A stretch of 6,017 nt of DNA from positions 1-6,017 of the forward strand of contig JABXGY010000382.1 of NCBI GenBank assembly GCA_016550395.1, given 5' to 3'. Both the position numbers and the translations under genes were made by a program. This DNA comes from an archaeon. Its GTDB lineage: Archaea; Asgardarchaeota; Hermodarchaeia; Hermodarchaeales; Hermodarchaeaceae. The notes below the pieces were generated by a model. That model was given only the letters and a program-made list of their open reading frames with translations, ran no database searches and had not been told where the DNA came from. Of the stretch, positions 1 to 5,637 are shown piece by piece. Numbering within the stretch: the stretch's first letter is position 1; the number at the start of each line of letters is the position of its first letter.

Positions 1-974
1 GGAATATTCTTCGTAATCTTGAAGGCTGATTTCGAACGTAGATATGTATTAATCTTATCATCTTGCATTTCGCTAATGTGCTTTACAGCCTCTTCTTCAT
101 TCGCAACTTTTCGATCACTGATAAGAAGGGCAACCAGAAGTCGTTCACTCTGGGCTTTTGCTTCCTCAACACTACAAACTGATGTCAGACCACTTTCAAC
201 AACAGCTCGATGGAAAAGTCCCTTTGCAGTTGGAGACACCAAGAGTGAAAGTACATTGAACGCTCCTCCAGACTCACCCGCAATTGTAACGTTGTTTGGA
301 TTACCCCCAAAAGCTCTGATGTTATCCCTAACCCACTCTAAGGATTTCACCAGGTCGAGGGTTCCATAATTCCCACTCTGGTCCTCTGGAGAACCGGAAC
401 CAGTCACAGCAGGGTGCTTGAACCAACCCATTGCACCGAGTCGGTAGTTGACAGAGATATAGAGCAAGTTTGATTGTTTAGCCACGGCATTACCGTAGTA
501 GGTTGATGTGTTTGATGACCCAATGGAATTACCTCCTCCATGAATATACAAGTAAACGGGTAGATCAGTTTCCGAGCTCTTAGGACGCCATATGTTGAGG
601 TAAAGACAGTCCTCTGAACCTGTTGGACCCATGATGGGCATAACCTGTGCTGCAGAGTTACCGAATTTCGTTGTCTTGCGCGTTCCGAGCCAAGGGATAG
701 GATCAAGTGGTGCTTTCCATCTTAATTCTCCTATGGGAGGAATGCCATAGGGAATTCCTTTCCAACACCATGTGCCTTTATCTGAAAACCCAAGAACCAA
801 ACCATACTTCGTCTGGACATTTGCCTCATTGTTCCACTTGCCCAGCTCATATATACTATCAGAAGGCTTTGGTGCGAAATGACGTCTTATCGGTTGAACA
901 ATAGCTCTTTCTAGATAATTCTTTAATCTGAAAAACGGGGAGAAGATTGAAGCAAACTTCAGTATTTTAGACAC
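1..974 (-). CDS. Type-B carboxylesterase, 5' part (C-terminus beyond the left edge)
   Basis: Probable serine carboxylesterase of the alpha/beta-hydrolase type-B (COesterase) family, hydrolysing carboxylic esters; the natural substrate cannot be told. 324 complete codons are visible. Family landmarks appear in order: GIPYGIPP at residues 73-80, EDCLYLNI from 121, the oxyanion-hole HGGG at 145-148, SVNYRLG, GNYGTLD, then FGGNPNNVTIAGESGG with nucleophile Ser235. The catalytic Glu and His belong to the missing C-terminal part. GTG 974 is chosen because an in-frame stop lies three codons upstream (981-983) and a GGTGAG Shine-Dalgarno (980-985) sits 5 nt before it. About 52 residues precede the usual N-terminal start of the fold (VQTKYG), a longer lead than in typical bacterial members. 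It looks neither like a clear signal peptide nor like a known domain. No in-frame stop interrupts the visible part. Confidence 0.93.
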   Translation of the reverse strand, partial: MSKILKFASIFSPFFRLKNYLERAIVQPIRRHFAPKPSDSIYELGKWNNEANVQTKYGLVLGFSDKGTWCWKGIPYGIPPIGELRWKAPLDPIPWLGTRKTTKFGNSAAQVMPIMGPTGSEDCLYLNIWRPKSSETDLPVYLYIHGGGNSIGSSNTSTYYGNAVAKQSNLLYISVNYRLGAMGWFKHPAVTGSGSPEDQSGNYGTLDLVKSLEWVRDNIRAFGGNPNNVTIAGESGGAFNVLSLLVSPTAKGLFHRAVVESGLTSVCSVEEAKAQSERLLVALLISDRKVANEEEAVKHISEMQDDKINTYLRSKSAFKITKNI

Positions 975-1023
975 AATTTCTCACCATGAGAATGAAATCA
1001 ATAAACTAGCTATGTCAACCTCT

Positions 1024-1035
1024 GATATATTTTCG
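1024..1035 (-). promoter_or_regulatory. Archaeal-type BRE/TATA element of the carboxylesterase gene
   Basis: Read on the minus strand this is CGAAAATATATC, a purine-rich BRE-like stretch followed by an A/T TATA box. It lies about 50 nt before the GTG start at 974. A start site 22-27 nt downstream of the box would give a leader of roughly 25-30 nt that includes the GGTGAG ribosome site. The spacing fits archaeal promoters well. No transcription data are available. Confidence 0.5.
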
Positions 1036-1059
1036 TATAACTCTTCGATTTAGTCTTAC

Positions 1060-1104
1060 TTCGAAGAAATACATGTATGAGAATTCGAAGAAATACATGT
1101 ATGA
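1060..1104. repeat. Two perfect 21-nt direct repeats, likely regulator-binding sites
   Basis: The same 21 bases occur at 1060-1080 and 1084-1104, separated by 3 nt (24-nt period). Each copy contains the palindromes TTCGAA and ATACATGTAT. The pair lies about 25 bp upstream of the BRE/TATA element of the carboxylesterase gene, where archaeal activators often bind. A regulatory role is inferred from position and symmetry. A chance local duplication is the alternative. Confidence 0.85.
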
Positions 1105-1174
1105 TGATCAAAATAAAACCTTCAGGGAAGACTGGCCGATAGTTATCACTATTCTTATTTTCCTCCTTTCAGGG

Positions 1175-1180
1175 AAAAAA
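1175..1180 (-). terminator. Oligo-T run after the metalloprotease gene
   Basis: Six T residues on the minus strand, about 60 nt past the stop of the metalloprotease gene and directly beyond a copy of the dispersed intergenic element (1182-1222). Archaeal RNA polymerase terminates at such oligo-T runs without needing a hairpin. The call rests on position and composition only. Confidence 0.35.
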
Positions 1181-1181
1181 G

Positions 1182-1222
1182 TCAGTAAGACTTGGGTTTG
1201 TGAGTAAAAGCGTATCGGATGT
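1182..1222 (-). repeat. Dispersed intergenic element, copy 1
   Basis: A 41-nt stretch matching copy 2 (2928-2968) at 36 of 41 positions without gaps, and sharing TTTGTGAGTAAAA (plus strand) with copies 2 and 4. It begins about 18 nt beyond the stop codon of the metalloprotease gene and is followed, in the direction of transcription, by a T6 run. Strand is given relative to the surrounding genes; the true functional strand is unknown. Confidence 0.8.
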
Positions 1223-1239
1223 CCTTTAGCCATCAATCA

Positions 1240-2832
1240 TTATTTTTCTTCAAAGTGCTTACTTTTCCTTATTGTAATCACGATTACGATAAGGAGGCAG
1301 ATTACACTGAATGCTGATAGAGGAATGATTAGACCCCAAGGTACTTCCAATGTTATGGGTGTTGTGATTATAGAAATATCGATATGCGTTGAAGGTCCAA
1401 GTCCAATATCGTATGATCTAGTTATAGTTGGTGTGTGGTTCAACATATAACTAGTAATGATATATGCTACATCGATCTGATTGCCCATGAAGTTATCTGT
1501 AATTATGGTGCCTTCTTCATCGTGTAGATTTTGGTATATGTGCCATCCGATTGCATCATGCGAAGCAATGGAGACTCCAATTGTTTGATTTGAGGATTTT
1601 TTTATCTGGACTGTAAAATTATCAGGTGGGGATTGCAGTTTATGGATGTGAAAGCCATAGTACCGCAGTGAAATTGTTTGATTAAGAAGTGGAAGCACAC
1701 CAACAGGATAGTATTGGGTAATCCGAGCATTTAGATTCTCAAAGCCATAGAGGTTGTTGCAGAATCCTAGCTCATCAATTGTTAGTGCCATGATCCAATT
1801 CAAGTAGAGTTCATTAAATGTGATATCATCGCCAGCTGTTTGCAGAACAGCCTCAATCCCGTGTGGTCCATCAGCTGGCTCCGTTATCAGGTTTCGGAGG
1901 ATCTCAACACCATATTGTTCAGCGATATAGAAGGCAAACAAATAAGCGCCTCCATAATCAATGACCGCAGATACTCCACCGTCATTGTACATATTCCAAT
2001 ACAGAAGAGATTCCTCTGGATGGGGAAGATAGGCATCTACCTGTGGAGCGAGGTTATTATAGGGTTCTAGATAGCCGGCATAGTACATAGCATATTGAGC
2101 TAAAGCCTCTAGGATGAACTGAGGTTCATCCCATTCATTGTTAAACCAAATGAGATGGTGAAACTCATGTGCAACTACATTCATCAAATGAATCCTGTAA
2201 TGGATATAGATCATCTCACACAGATTAGAATAATCAAATGGCAGCTCATTTCTCTCAGAATAGTAATTAGCACAATTAGAAAGTAATATTACGATCCGAG
2301 GATCACCATCGATATCGCCTAATGTTCCATTGGGATGCCCGGCTAGGTCAGTGATTCGAGGATATATTGTGCTATCAAATTCATCGCGTATGGTCTCTGT
2401 CTTCCCAATTGCAGCTAGTTCTCCTAGTTCTGTTATACAATTTTTTTCCATGAAAACAAGGCTGTACTCGCCTATTGCGAGTAATGTTGCATTTACTTCA
2501 TAGAAAAATGAAGCCGTGAAATCATAAATCCAAAAAGTTCGTTGATAGCCAACCTCTTGGAAGTCCTTTCTATCAAAACGGTCTTGTTTAACCTGTGAAG
2601 GCTGAAAAGTATGATTTTGTAGTTCGCTATCAAGTTGTTTTAGAATATCACATATTTCGGAGTGTTTTTGTAAATTCGTTCCATTTGGCCTCTGGTGATA
2701 TTGGAAATAAGACTCAGGCTCATGTATGTTAATGGCACTAATTGGAATTGGGATCCCTACAACTAAAATTATAAGAAGACCTACAGAGGCTAGCAGTTGT
2801 ATTCTAAGCTGATTTTTTGTAGAAGCCAACAT
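1240..2832 (-). CDS. Secreted, C-terminally membrane-anchored zinc metalloprotease (gluzincin-like)
   Basis: Predicted extracellular zinc peptidase of 530 residues. An N-terminal hydrophobic segment (about 10-33) is a signal peptide or anchor. The region FDSTIYPRITDLAG ... GDIDGDPRIVILLS (152-185) resembles the part preceding the active site in M30/M6-like neutral metallopeptidases. The zinc site is HEFHH at 222-226 (His222, Glu223, His226), with Glu242 in FILEALAQYA as probable third ligand, 15 residues beyond His226. A beta-rich C-terminal region of about 380-495 follows, then a transmembrane helix at about 499-520 and a short charged tail (RKSKHFEEK). Eight N-X-T sequons in the outer part suggest N-glycosylation. 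ATG 2832 is supported by GAGGT (2842-2846), 9 nt upstream. The gene appears monocistronic, with an intergenic repeat copy on each side. Peptidase function is well supported; substrate and exact family are not known. Confidence 0.85.
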   Translation of the reverse strand: MLASTKNQLRIQLLASVGLLIILVVGIPIPISAINIHEPESYFQYHQRPNGTNLQKHSEICDILKQLDSELQNHTFQPSQVKQDRFDRKDFQEVGYQRTFWIYDFTASFFYEVNATLLAIGEYSLVFMEKNCITELGELAAIGKTETIRDEFDSTIYPRITDLAGHPNGTLGDIDGDPRIVILLSNCANYYSERNELPFDYSNLCEMIYIHYRIHLMNVVAHEFHHLIWFNNEWDEPQFILEALAQYAMYYAGYLEPYNNLAPQVDAYLPHPEESLLYWNMYNDGGVSAVIDYGGAYLFAFYIAEQYGVEILRNLITEPADGPHGIEAVLQTAGDDITFNELYLNWIMALTIDELGFCNNLYGFENLNARITQYYPVGVLPLLNQTISLRYYGFHIHKLQSPPDNFTVQIKKSSNQTIGVSIASHDAIGWHIYQNLHDEEGTIITDNFMGNQIDVAYIITSYMLNHTPTITRSYDIGLGPSTHIDISIITTPITLEVPWGLIIPLSAFSVICLLIVIVITIRKSKHFEEK

Positions 2833-2920
2833 TAAATGTGAACCTCTATCAAATGGTGATGGGTTATTATCAGAATGAACTACCTATTATTCTAAGGAAT
2901 TGAACAGTTACACCTAGTTG

Positions 2921-2925
2921 AAAAA
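2921..2925 (-). terminator. Short oligo-T run after the tautomerase unit
   Basis: Five T residues on the minus strand directly beyond copy 2 of the intergenic element, about 140 nt past the tautomerase stop. It repeats the element-plus-T-run arrangement seen at 1175-1222 and 3781-3829. On its own a T5 run in AT-rich DNA is weak evidence. Confidence 0.25.
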
Positions 2926-2927
2926 TC

Positions 2928-2968
2928 TCAGTAAGGCTTGGGTTTGTGAGTAAAAACATATCAGATAT
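2928..2968 (-). repeat. Dispersed intergenic element, copy 2
   Basis: Matches copy 1 at 36 of 41 positions, and all five differences are A/G transitions. It lies between the tautomerase stop (3063) and the metalloprotease start (2832), about 95 nt from each. The remainder of this 230-nt gap holds the metalloprotease leader with its GAGGT ribosome site. I see no other gene in it. Confidence 0.8.
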
Positions 2969-3062
2969 TCACTAGTTGGTTACCAGCTAATTTGTTAAGG
3001 AAATATCACTACTTAATGAAGTACGTGATGAAAAAAGAGAAGTACGATCAGTAGCAGAAAAG

Positions 3063-3269
3063 TCATTCAGGTGGTTGCCAATCCTTCAATGATTGCGTTG
3101 CTGGTTTACCGTCAACTCCCCAATGTGTTTTAGGAATTTCATGAACAATCACTTCTACTGCCCGTGAGGGGATACCTATTTTTATAAAAACATTCGTTAT
3201 TCCCTCAATTATCTCATTGATCTTTTCTTCCGAGAACCCTTTCCATAGATGGACATGAACAATTGGCAT
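3063..3269 (-). CDS. 4-oxalocrotonate tautomerase-family protein
   Basis: Small enzyme (68 codons with Met) of the 4-OT tautomerase family, which move protons in enol/keto substrates using an N-terminal proline freed by Met removal. Pro follows the start Met (MPIVHVHLWKG), as the family requires. The beta-alpha-beta layout is clear: strand 2-7, helix about 13-30, strand AVEVIVHEIP, then THWGVDG matching the GHFGIGG region of the Pseudomonas enzyme, and length is typical. By my alignment Arg11 of classical 4-OT is Phe and Arg39 is Glu, so the classical dicarboxylate substrate is unlikely. ATG 3269 has GAGGA (3278-3282) 8 nt upstream. It lies 67 nt after the membrane-protein gene, with no intergenic repeat between them, so the two are probably co-transcribed. 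The physiological substrate is unknown. Confidence 0.9.
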   Translation of the reverse strand: MPIVHVHLWKGFSEEKINEIIEGITNVFIKIGIPSRAVEVIVHEIPKTHWGVDGKPATQSLKDWQPPE

Positions 3270-3336
3270 AATTCAAATCCTCAATTATTTTGTACCCACC
3301 AACGCTTTTTTGCATTACCCTATAGAGGATTAGCTG

Positions 3337-3702
3337 TTATTCAGTTGGGTGGATGGCAGCTCCAACTAGGACAAGTAAACCGGGGACAGTTCCAGTGAAA
3401 ATCATACCGACAATTCCGGTCTTAATAAAGCCGTTCTTGTGACCAATTATATCATATCGCCATCGAAACCAAAGCAGCGCGAGAACTAGCCCCAAGATAC
3501 CTGCAAAAATTCCTAAAACCAAGAGTAACATTGTCCACCATCCAAAAGTTGTCCAAAATATGGGATCAATCAAAATAGGCCAAAGAAGCCAAAACATCCA
3601 AGCAATAATGACGATTATGAAGAATGAGAACGGGATCTGCAGCCAAGCACCAACCTTTACCAACATTAACGAGGTTTCAGTATCACCCATTTTACTTGTC
3701 AT
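3337..3702 (-). CDS. Small multi-pass membrane protein, unknown function
   Basis: I do not recognise the family. The 121-residue product has three strong hydrophobic regions at about 12-44 (long enough for one long or two short helices), 55-79 and 94-117. A Trp/Phe-rich segment (WMFWLLWP, FWTTFGWW) lies near the membrane interface, and a basic/polar loop (RWRYDIIGHKNG, about 80-91) separates the second and third regions. The C-terminal GLLVLVGAAIHP recalls small DUF-type archaeal membrane proteins, but I cannot assign one. The start is uncertain: GAGGAG (3703-3708) abuts ATG 3702 directly, too close for normal use, while in-frame ATG 3690 lies 12 nt from it. It is probably first gene of a unit with the tautomerase, 67 nt downstream. 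Nothing shows a functional link between the two. Confidence 0.75.
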   Translation of the reverse strand: MTSKMGDTETSLMLVKVGAWLQIPFSFFIIVIIAWMFWLLWPILIDPIFWTTFGWWTMLLLVLGIFAGILGLVLALLWFRWRYDIIGHKNGFIKTGIVGMIFTGTVPGLLVLVGAAIHPTE

Positions 3703-3738
3703 CTCCTCTTCTTCGAATTCTGCCCACTTATTATGTGA

Positions 3739-3758
3739 AGGTACTAGGTACTTTAAAG
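3739..3758 (-). promoter_or_regulatory. Possible TATA box abutting a tandem heptamer
   Basis: CTTTAAAG (3751-3758) lies about 50 nt ahead of the membrane-protein gene, at a suitable distance for an archaeal TATA box with a short leader. Immediately next to it, AGGTACT occurs twice in tandem (plus strand, 3739-3745 and 3746-3752). A repressor bound there could cover the promoter, but this is inference from arrangement only. Confidence 0.3.
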
Positions 3759-3780
3759 ACCTTGGCTATGAATTAAAATG

Positions 3781-3785
3781 AAAAA
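3781..3785 (-). terminator. Short oligo-T run after the methyltransferase gene
   Basis: Five T residues on the minus strand just beyond copy 3 of the intergenic element and about 57 nt past the methyltransferase stop. The T-rich stretch continues a little further (TTTTTCATTTTAATT). It is a candidate archaeal terminator by composition and by the recurring arrangement with the repeat. Confidence 0.3.
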
Positions 3786-3789
3786 TAGT

Positions 3790-3829
3790 TTAGTAAAGAT
3801 TGGATTTGTAAGTATAAAGGCGCTGGTAA
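3790..3829 (-). repeat. Dispersed intergenic element, copy 3 (diverged)
   Basis: The most diverged copy: TTGGATTTGTAAGTATAAAGG aligns without gaps to the core of the others in its first 28 positions, with about seven differences. Beyond the core it resembles copy 4 (AAAGGCG..GGT) more than copies 1 and 2, suggesting two subtypes. It starts only 12 nt past the methyltransferase stop and precedes the promoter region of the membrane-protein gene. Confidence 0.6.
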
Positions 3830-3841
3830 TGCAAACTTGAC

Positions 3842-4717
3842 TTATCCTATACCTCTCTTGGTCAAGAATCGAATGTAAACACGTAAATCACGAGGTCTGA
3901 TATAGAGGGCAGGTACGTTTTGTTGGTATTCAATGAAAGACTCACCAAACCTATCTCGGAGTTCCTTTTCTTCAACAAAAAAAGTGTGTACCATAAAACC
4001 AAATAAGAACATTAAGAAGAGCACCAGAGAGTAAACGGAGAAGCGAAGCCACAGCCCTCCCAATGCAAGAGTTAACGCGCCGAAATTTGTTGGATGACGG
4101 ATCACCGAGTATATCTCATGCTGTTCTATCTGTGACTCAGCGGGGTAGTAGAGGTAAACCAGAGCCATGTAATCTATGCCAAAAGTAAACAATGCACTTC
4201 GAATTGTTAAAAGACCAATGATGATACAGAAGAAACTCCCGATGATTCGAATTGCAAGATCAAATCCAATTGGCATACCCAAAAATGATAGGAAGGACTT
4301 AGAAAGCATCGTTGTAATGGGGTTTACGGGCGTTCCGGCTGAAAGAGTGTCTATTGGGACATAAATGTGAACGCATATCGCTATAATCCAAGAGATTCCA
4401 AAAAAAGCTCGAGGCATTGCTCTCTGATATGCGAATTCTCCAAGTTCTGCCACGTATCGATCCCTGTTGTGCCAAACACCCCATACCAACCAGAAAGCGA
4501 TTAACTCACACAATAACACTCCAAGAATAGGGAGTATTGGCTCAACTAGGACTAAGAAAGATACATGCGGAAAGATTCTTGCTAAAGAATCAACGAACAA
4601 CATAAGAATTAAAGCGGTAACAAATGCAAGCAGAAGCATTAAACCTAGTCCTTTTGCTCTCCAACCTAAGTACTTAGGAATCTTCTCCTTCAGCTTATCT
4701 ATACCCTTCAAGTGCAT
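3842..4717 (-). CDS. ICMT/PEMT-type integral membrane methyltransferase
   Basis: Predicted S-adenosylmethionine-dependent membrane methyltransferase of the isoprenylcysteine carboxyl methyltransferase / phospholipid methyltransferase superfamily, 291 residues. Hydrophobic helices lie at about 24-41, 53-81, 103-121, 153-176 and 227-246 (ATG-based numbering). The C-terminal signature is IEQHEIYSVIRHPTNFGALTLALG cut by RHP at 207-209, then the EE pair at 249-250 and LRDRFGESFIEYQQNVP, as expected for this fold. The Tyr usual after RHP-x is Asn here. The long N-terminal part with several extra helices is unlike minimal bacterial members. ATG 4717 is chosen. An in-frame TTG at 4729, directly after a stop, would add four residues and lies about 26 nt from a TATA-like stretch, so a leaderless TTG start cannot be excluded. 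The acceptor substrate is unknown; no protein with a visible CaaX end lies nearby. Confidence 0.82.
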   Translation of the reverse strand: MHLKGIDKLKEKIPKYLGWRAKGLGLMLLLAFVTALILMLFVDSLARIFPHVSFLVLVEPILPILGVLLCELIAFWLVWGVWHNRDRYVAELGEFAYQRAMPRAFFGISWIIAICVHIYVPIDTLSAGTPVNPITTMLSKSFLSFLGMPIGFDLAIRIIGSFFCIIIGLLTIRSALFTFGIDYMALVYLYYPAESQIEQHEIYSVIRHPTNFGALTLALGGLWLRFSVYSLVLFLMFLFGFMVHTFFVEEKELRDRFGESFIEYQQNVPALYIRPRDLRVYIRFLTKRGIG

Positions 4718-4750
4718 CAAATTGACCAACTAAATGAAATGCAATTATCA

Positions 4751-4758
4751 TTTTTTAA
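4751..4758 (-). promoter_or_regulatory. TATA-like stretch ahead of the methyltransferase gene
   Basis: The minus strand reads TTAAAAAA about 38 nt before ATG 4717. A transcript starting 22-27 nt downstream would have a leader of only about 10-15 nt, and no strong Shine-Dalgarno is seen there. A weak call based on composition and spacing. Confidence 0.28.
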
Positions 4759-4869
4759 GAATTTGAGTAACCAGGACCTCTGAGCCTTATTGCACCTACA
4801 CAAAGAAATAACGCTTAGTACTGTGAAGAGGAGGATCTCCTAAGGCTAAGTGAAAGAGCAGAATAAATT

Positions 4870-4909
4870 TCAGATAAGCTTGATTTTGTGAGTAAAAAGG
4901 CGTCGGTCG
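4870..4909 (-). repeat. Dispersed intergenic element, copy 4
   Basis: Shares TTTTGTGAGTAAAA with copies 1 and 2 apart from the first bases, matching copy 2 at 24 of the first 29 positions. Its far end (AAAAAGGCGTCGGT) pairs with copy 3 rather than with copies 1 and 2. Unlike the others it lies far (about 150 nt) from the preceding gene and has no clear T run next to it; an oligo-T7 run occurs nearer the gene instead. Confidence 0.7.
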
Positions 4910-5022
4910 TACAACGATTGATTGGATATCCAGAACTTGTGGACTCACCGATTATAGCCTTCAACTAACGGAGGTAAATAGGGGCAAAGGCGTTGCTGAC
5001 CACGCGGTATTGTGGGTGAAAG

Positions 5023-5029
5023 AAAAAAA
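5023..5029 (-). terminator. Oligo-T7 run after the hydrolase gene
   Basis: Seven T residues on the minus strand, about 33 nt past the hydrolase stop at 5062, continuing as TTTTTTTCTTTC. It is the longest T run in any gap of the window. It has no stable preceding hairpin, which fits archaeal-type termination. Confidence 0.45.
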
Positions 5030-5061
5030 TATCTCTTTATGGTGTTTGCTTGGGAAAGTGG

Positions 5062-5637
5062 TTATTCAATATTGTTTATGAAATTCGCTATGATGTCGGC
5101 GAAGTTGGGGGGATACCAGTGACCGAGTTTTGGATATTCGAGGAATTGGCATGGGATACTGCTATTGTTGAACATGTTTGTGAGTGTTTGGGTATATTTT
5201 CGGGGGATTGCTTGGTCTTCTTTGCCACGGATGATGATGCCTTTGATGTCGTGACGTCTGACATCGTCGATTAGGGGTTTCCATTTTTCAGGTTCGTTCA
5301 TCCATGGACCACCGGGGGAAACAGCGATGAAGCCACATACAGGTATTGTTCCTGTGAGTGCGAGCCTGATGGCGAGATCACCTCCCATTGAAAGCCCGCC
5401 AGCAATAGAGTGTTTTAGGTCAAGTGTTTTGTTTAGGTTGATTGTATCGACAAAGGCTTTGATTTGGTGAATTGATGTTTCATAGTCTGGCCAGTACCCA
5501 GTAGTGATTCCTGACCAGTACCTGTTAATGGTTTGGGGCATTCCAAGTATGTAGCCGTGGTCACCGACTGTTTTCCATGCCTGGTATTCTTCGTTGATGA
5601 CGCTGGCTTGGGCGTGGAGGGCTAACATCAGGGGCAT
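5062..5637 (-). CDS. Alpha/beta hydrolase domain, 3' part of a frameshifted gene
   Basis: Esterase/phospholipase-like alpha/beta hydrolase of 191 residues if started at ATG 5637. The fold begins at once with the strand and oxyanion region PLMLALHAQAS. The nucleophile elbow is GGLSMGG with Ser83, the acid is probably Asp141 in RGKEDQAIP, and the base is His173 in LGHWYPP, so the triad is complete. From memory, relatives carry this domain behind an N-terminal TPR-like region in one polypeptide, and that region is encoded directly upstream in another frame (5628-6014). The two frames overlap by 10 nt, and no ribosome site precedes ATG 5637. I therefore infer a single gene broken by a frameshift; one extra C in the CCCC run at the junction would restore a fusion reading NLPCPLMLALHA. 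The lack of other damage favours a sequencing error or a very recent mutation. Confidence 0.85.
   Translation of the reverse strand: MPLMLALHAQASVINEEYQAWKTVGDHGYILGMPQTINRYWSGITTGYWPDYETSIHQIKAFVDTINLNKTLDLKHSIAGGLSMGGDLAIRLALTGTIPVCGFIAVSPGGPWMNEPEKWKPLIDDVRRHDIKGIIIRGKEDQAIPRKYTQTLTNMFNNSSIPCQFLEYPKLGHWYPPNFADIIANFINNIE

Larger units (their letters stand above)
4730..5061. other. 332-nt intergenic region without a gene
   Basis: Lies between the broken hydrolase gene and the methyltransferase gene. It holds an oligo-T7 run (5023-5029), copy 4 of the dispersed element (4870-4909), a small perfect inverted repeat AGGAG-GAT-CTCCT (4829-4841) flanked by CTTAG/CTAAG (4814-4818, 4846-4850), and a TATA-like stretch (4751-4758). 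I checked for tRNA-like arms and for a short gene with a ribosome site and found neither. A small RNA cannot be ruled out by eye. Confidence 0.6.

Noticed and set aside
19..369. Open plus-strand frame of 116 codons
   Set aside because: It is antisense to the carboxylesterase, whose minus-strand frame carries the GESGG, HGGG and EDCLYLN motifs in the expected order. The plus-strand product has no recognisable features.
404..706. Open minus-strand frame of 100 codons inside the carboxylesterase region
   Set aside because: Out of frame with the motif-bearing esterase reading frame; low-complexity shadow product.
1128..1170. Possible mini-ORF after an AGGAGG-like sequence on the minus strand (GTG near 1150, about 13 codons)
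   Set aside because: The spacing from the ribosome site is long, the product is very short, and the stretch lies between a repeat and the esterase promoter; no support for translation.
1121..1176. TTCAGGGAA occurring at 1121-1129 and 1168-1176
   Set aside because: Nine bases is too short to separate from chance, and no symmetry or conserved flanks were seen.
4814..4850. Nested inverted repeats CTTAG...AGGAG-GAT-CTCCT...CTAAG as a riboswitch or RNA structure
   Set aside because: Stems of only five pairs with an unequal internal loop and no known riboswitch core; listed only as part of the gap description.
1182..4909. The four intergenic elements as a CRISPR array or C/D-box RNAs
   Set aside because: The copies lie hundreds to about 1,700 bases apart with genes between, so not an array. 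Consistent C (RUGAUGA) and D (CUGA) boxes are not present in all copies.
4910..5022. Possible tRNA in the gap upstream of the methyltransferase gene
   Set aside because: No acceptor stem, T-loop GTTCRA motif or anticodon arm could be assembled on either strand.
5050..5274. Open plus-strand frame of 74 codons
   Set aside because: Antisense to the hydrolase C-terminal part with the Asp/His motifs; no ribosome site and no family likeness.
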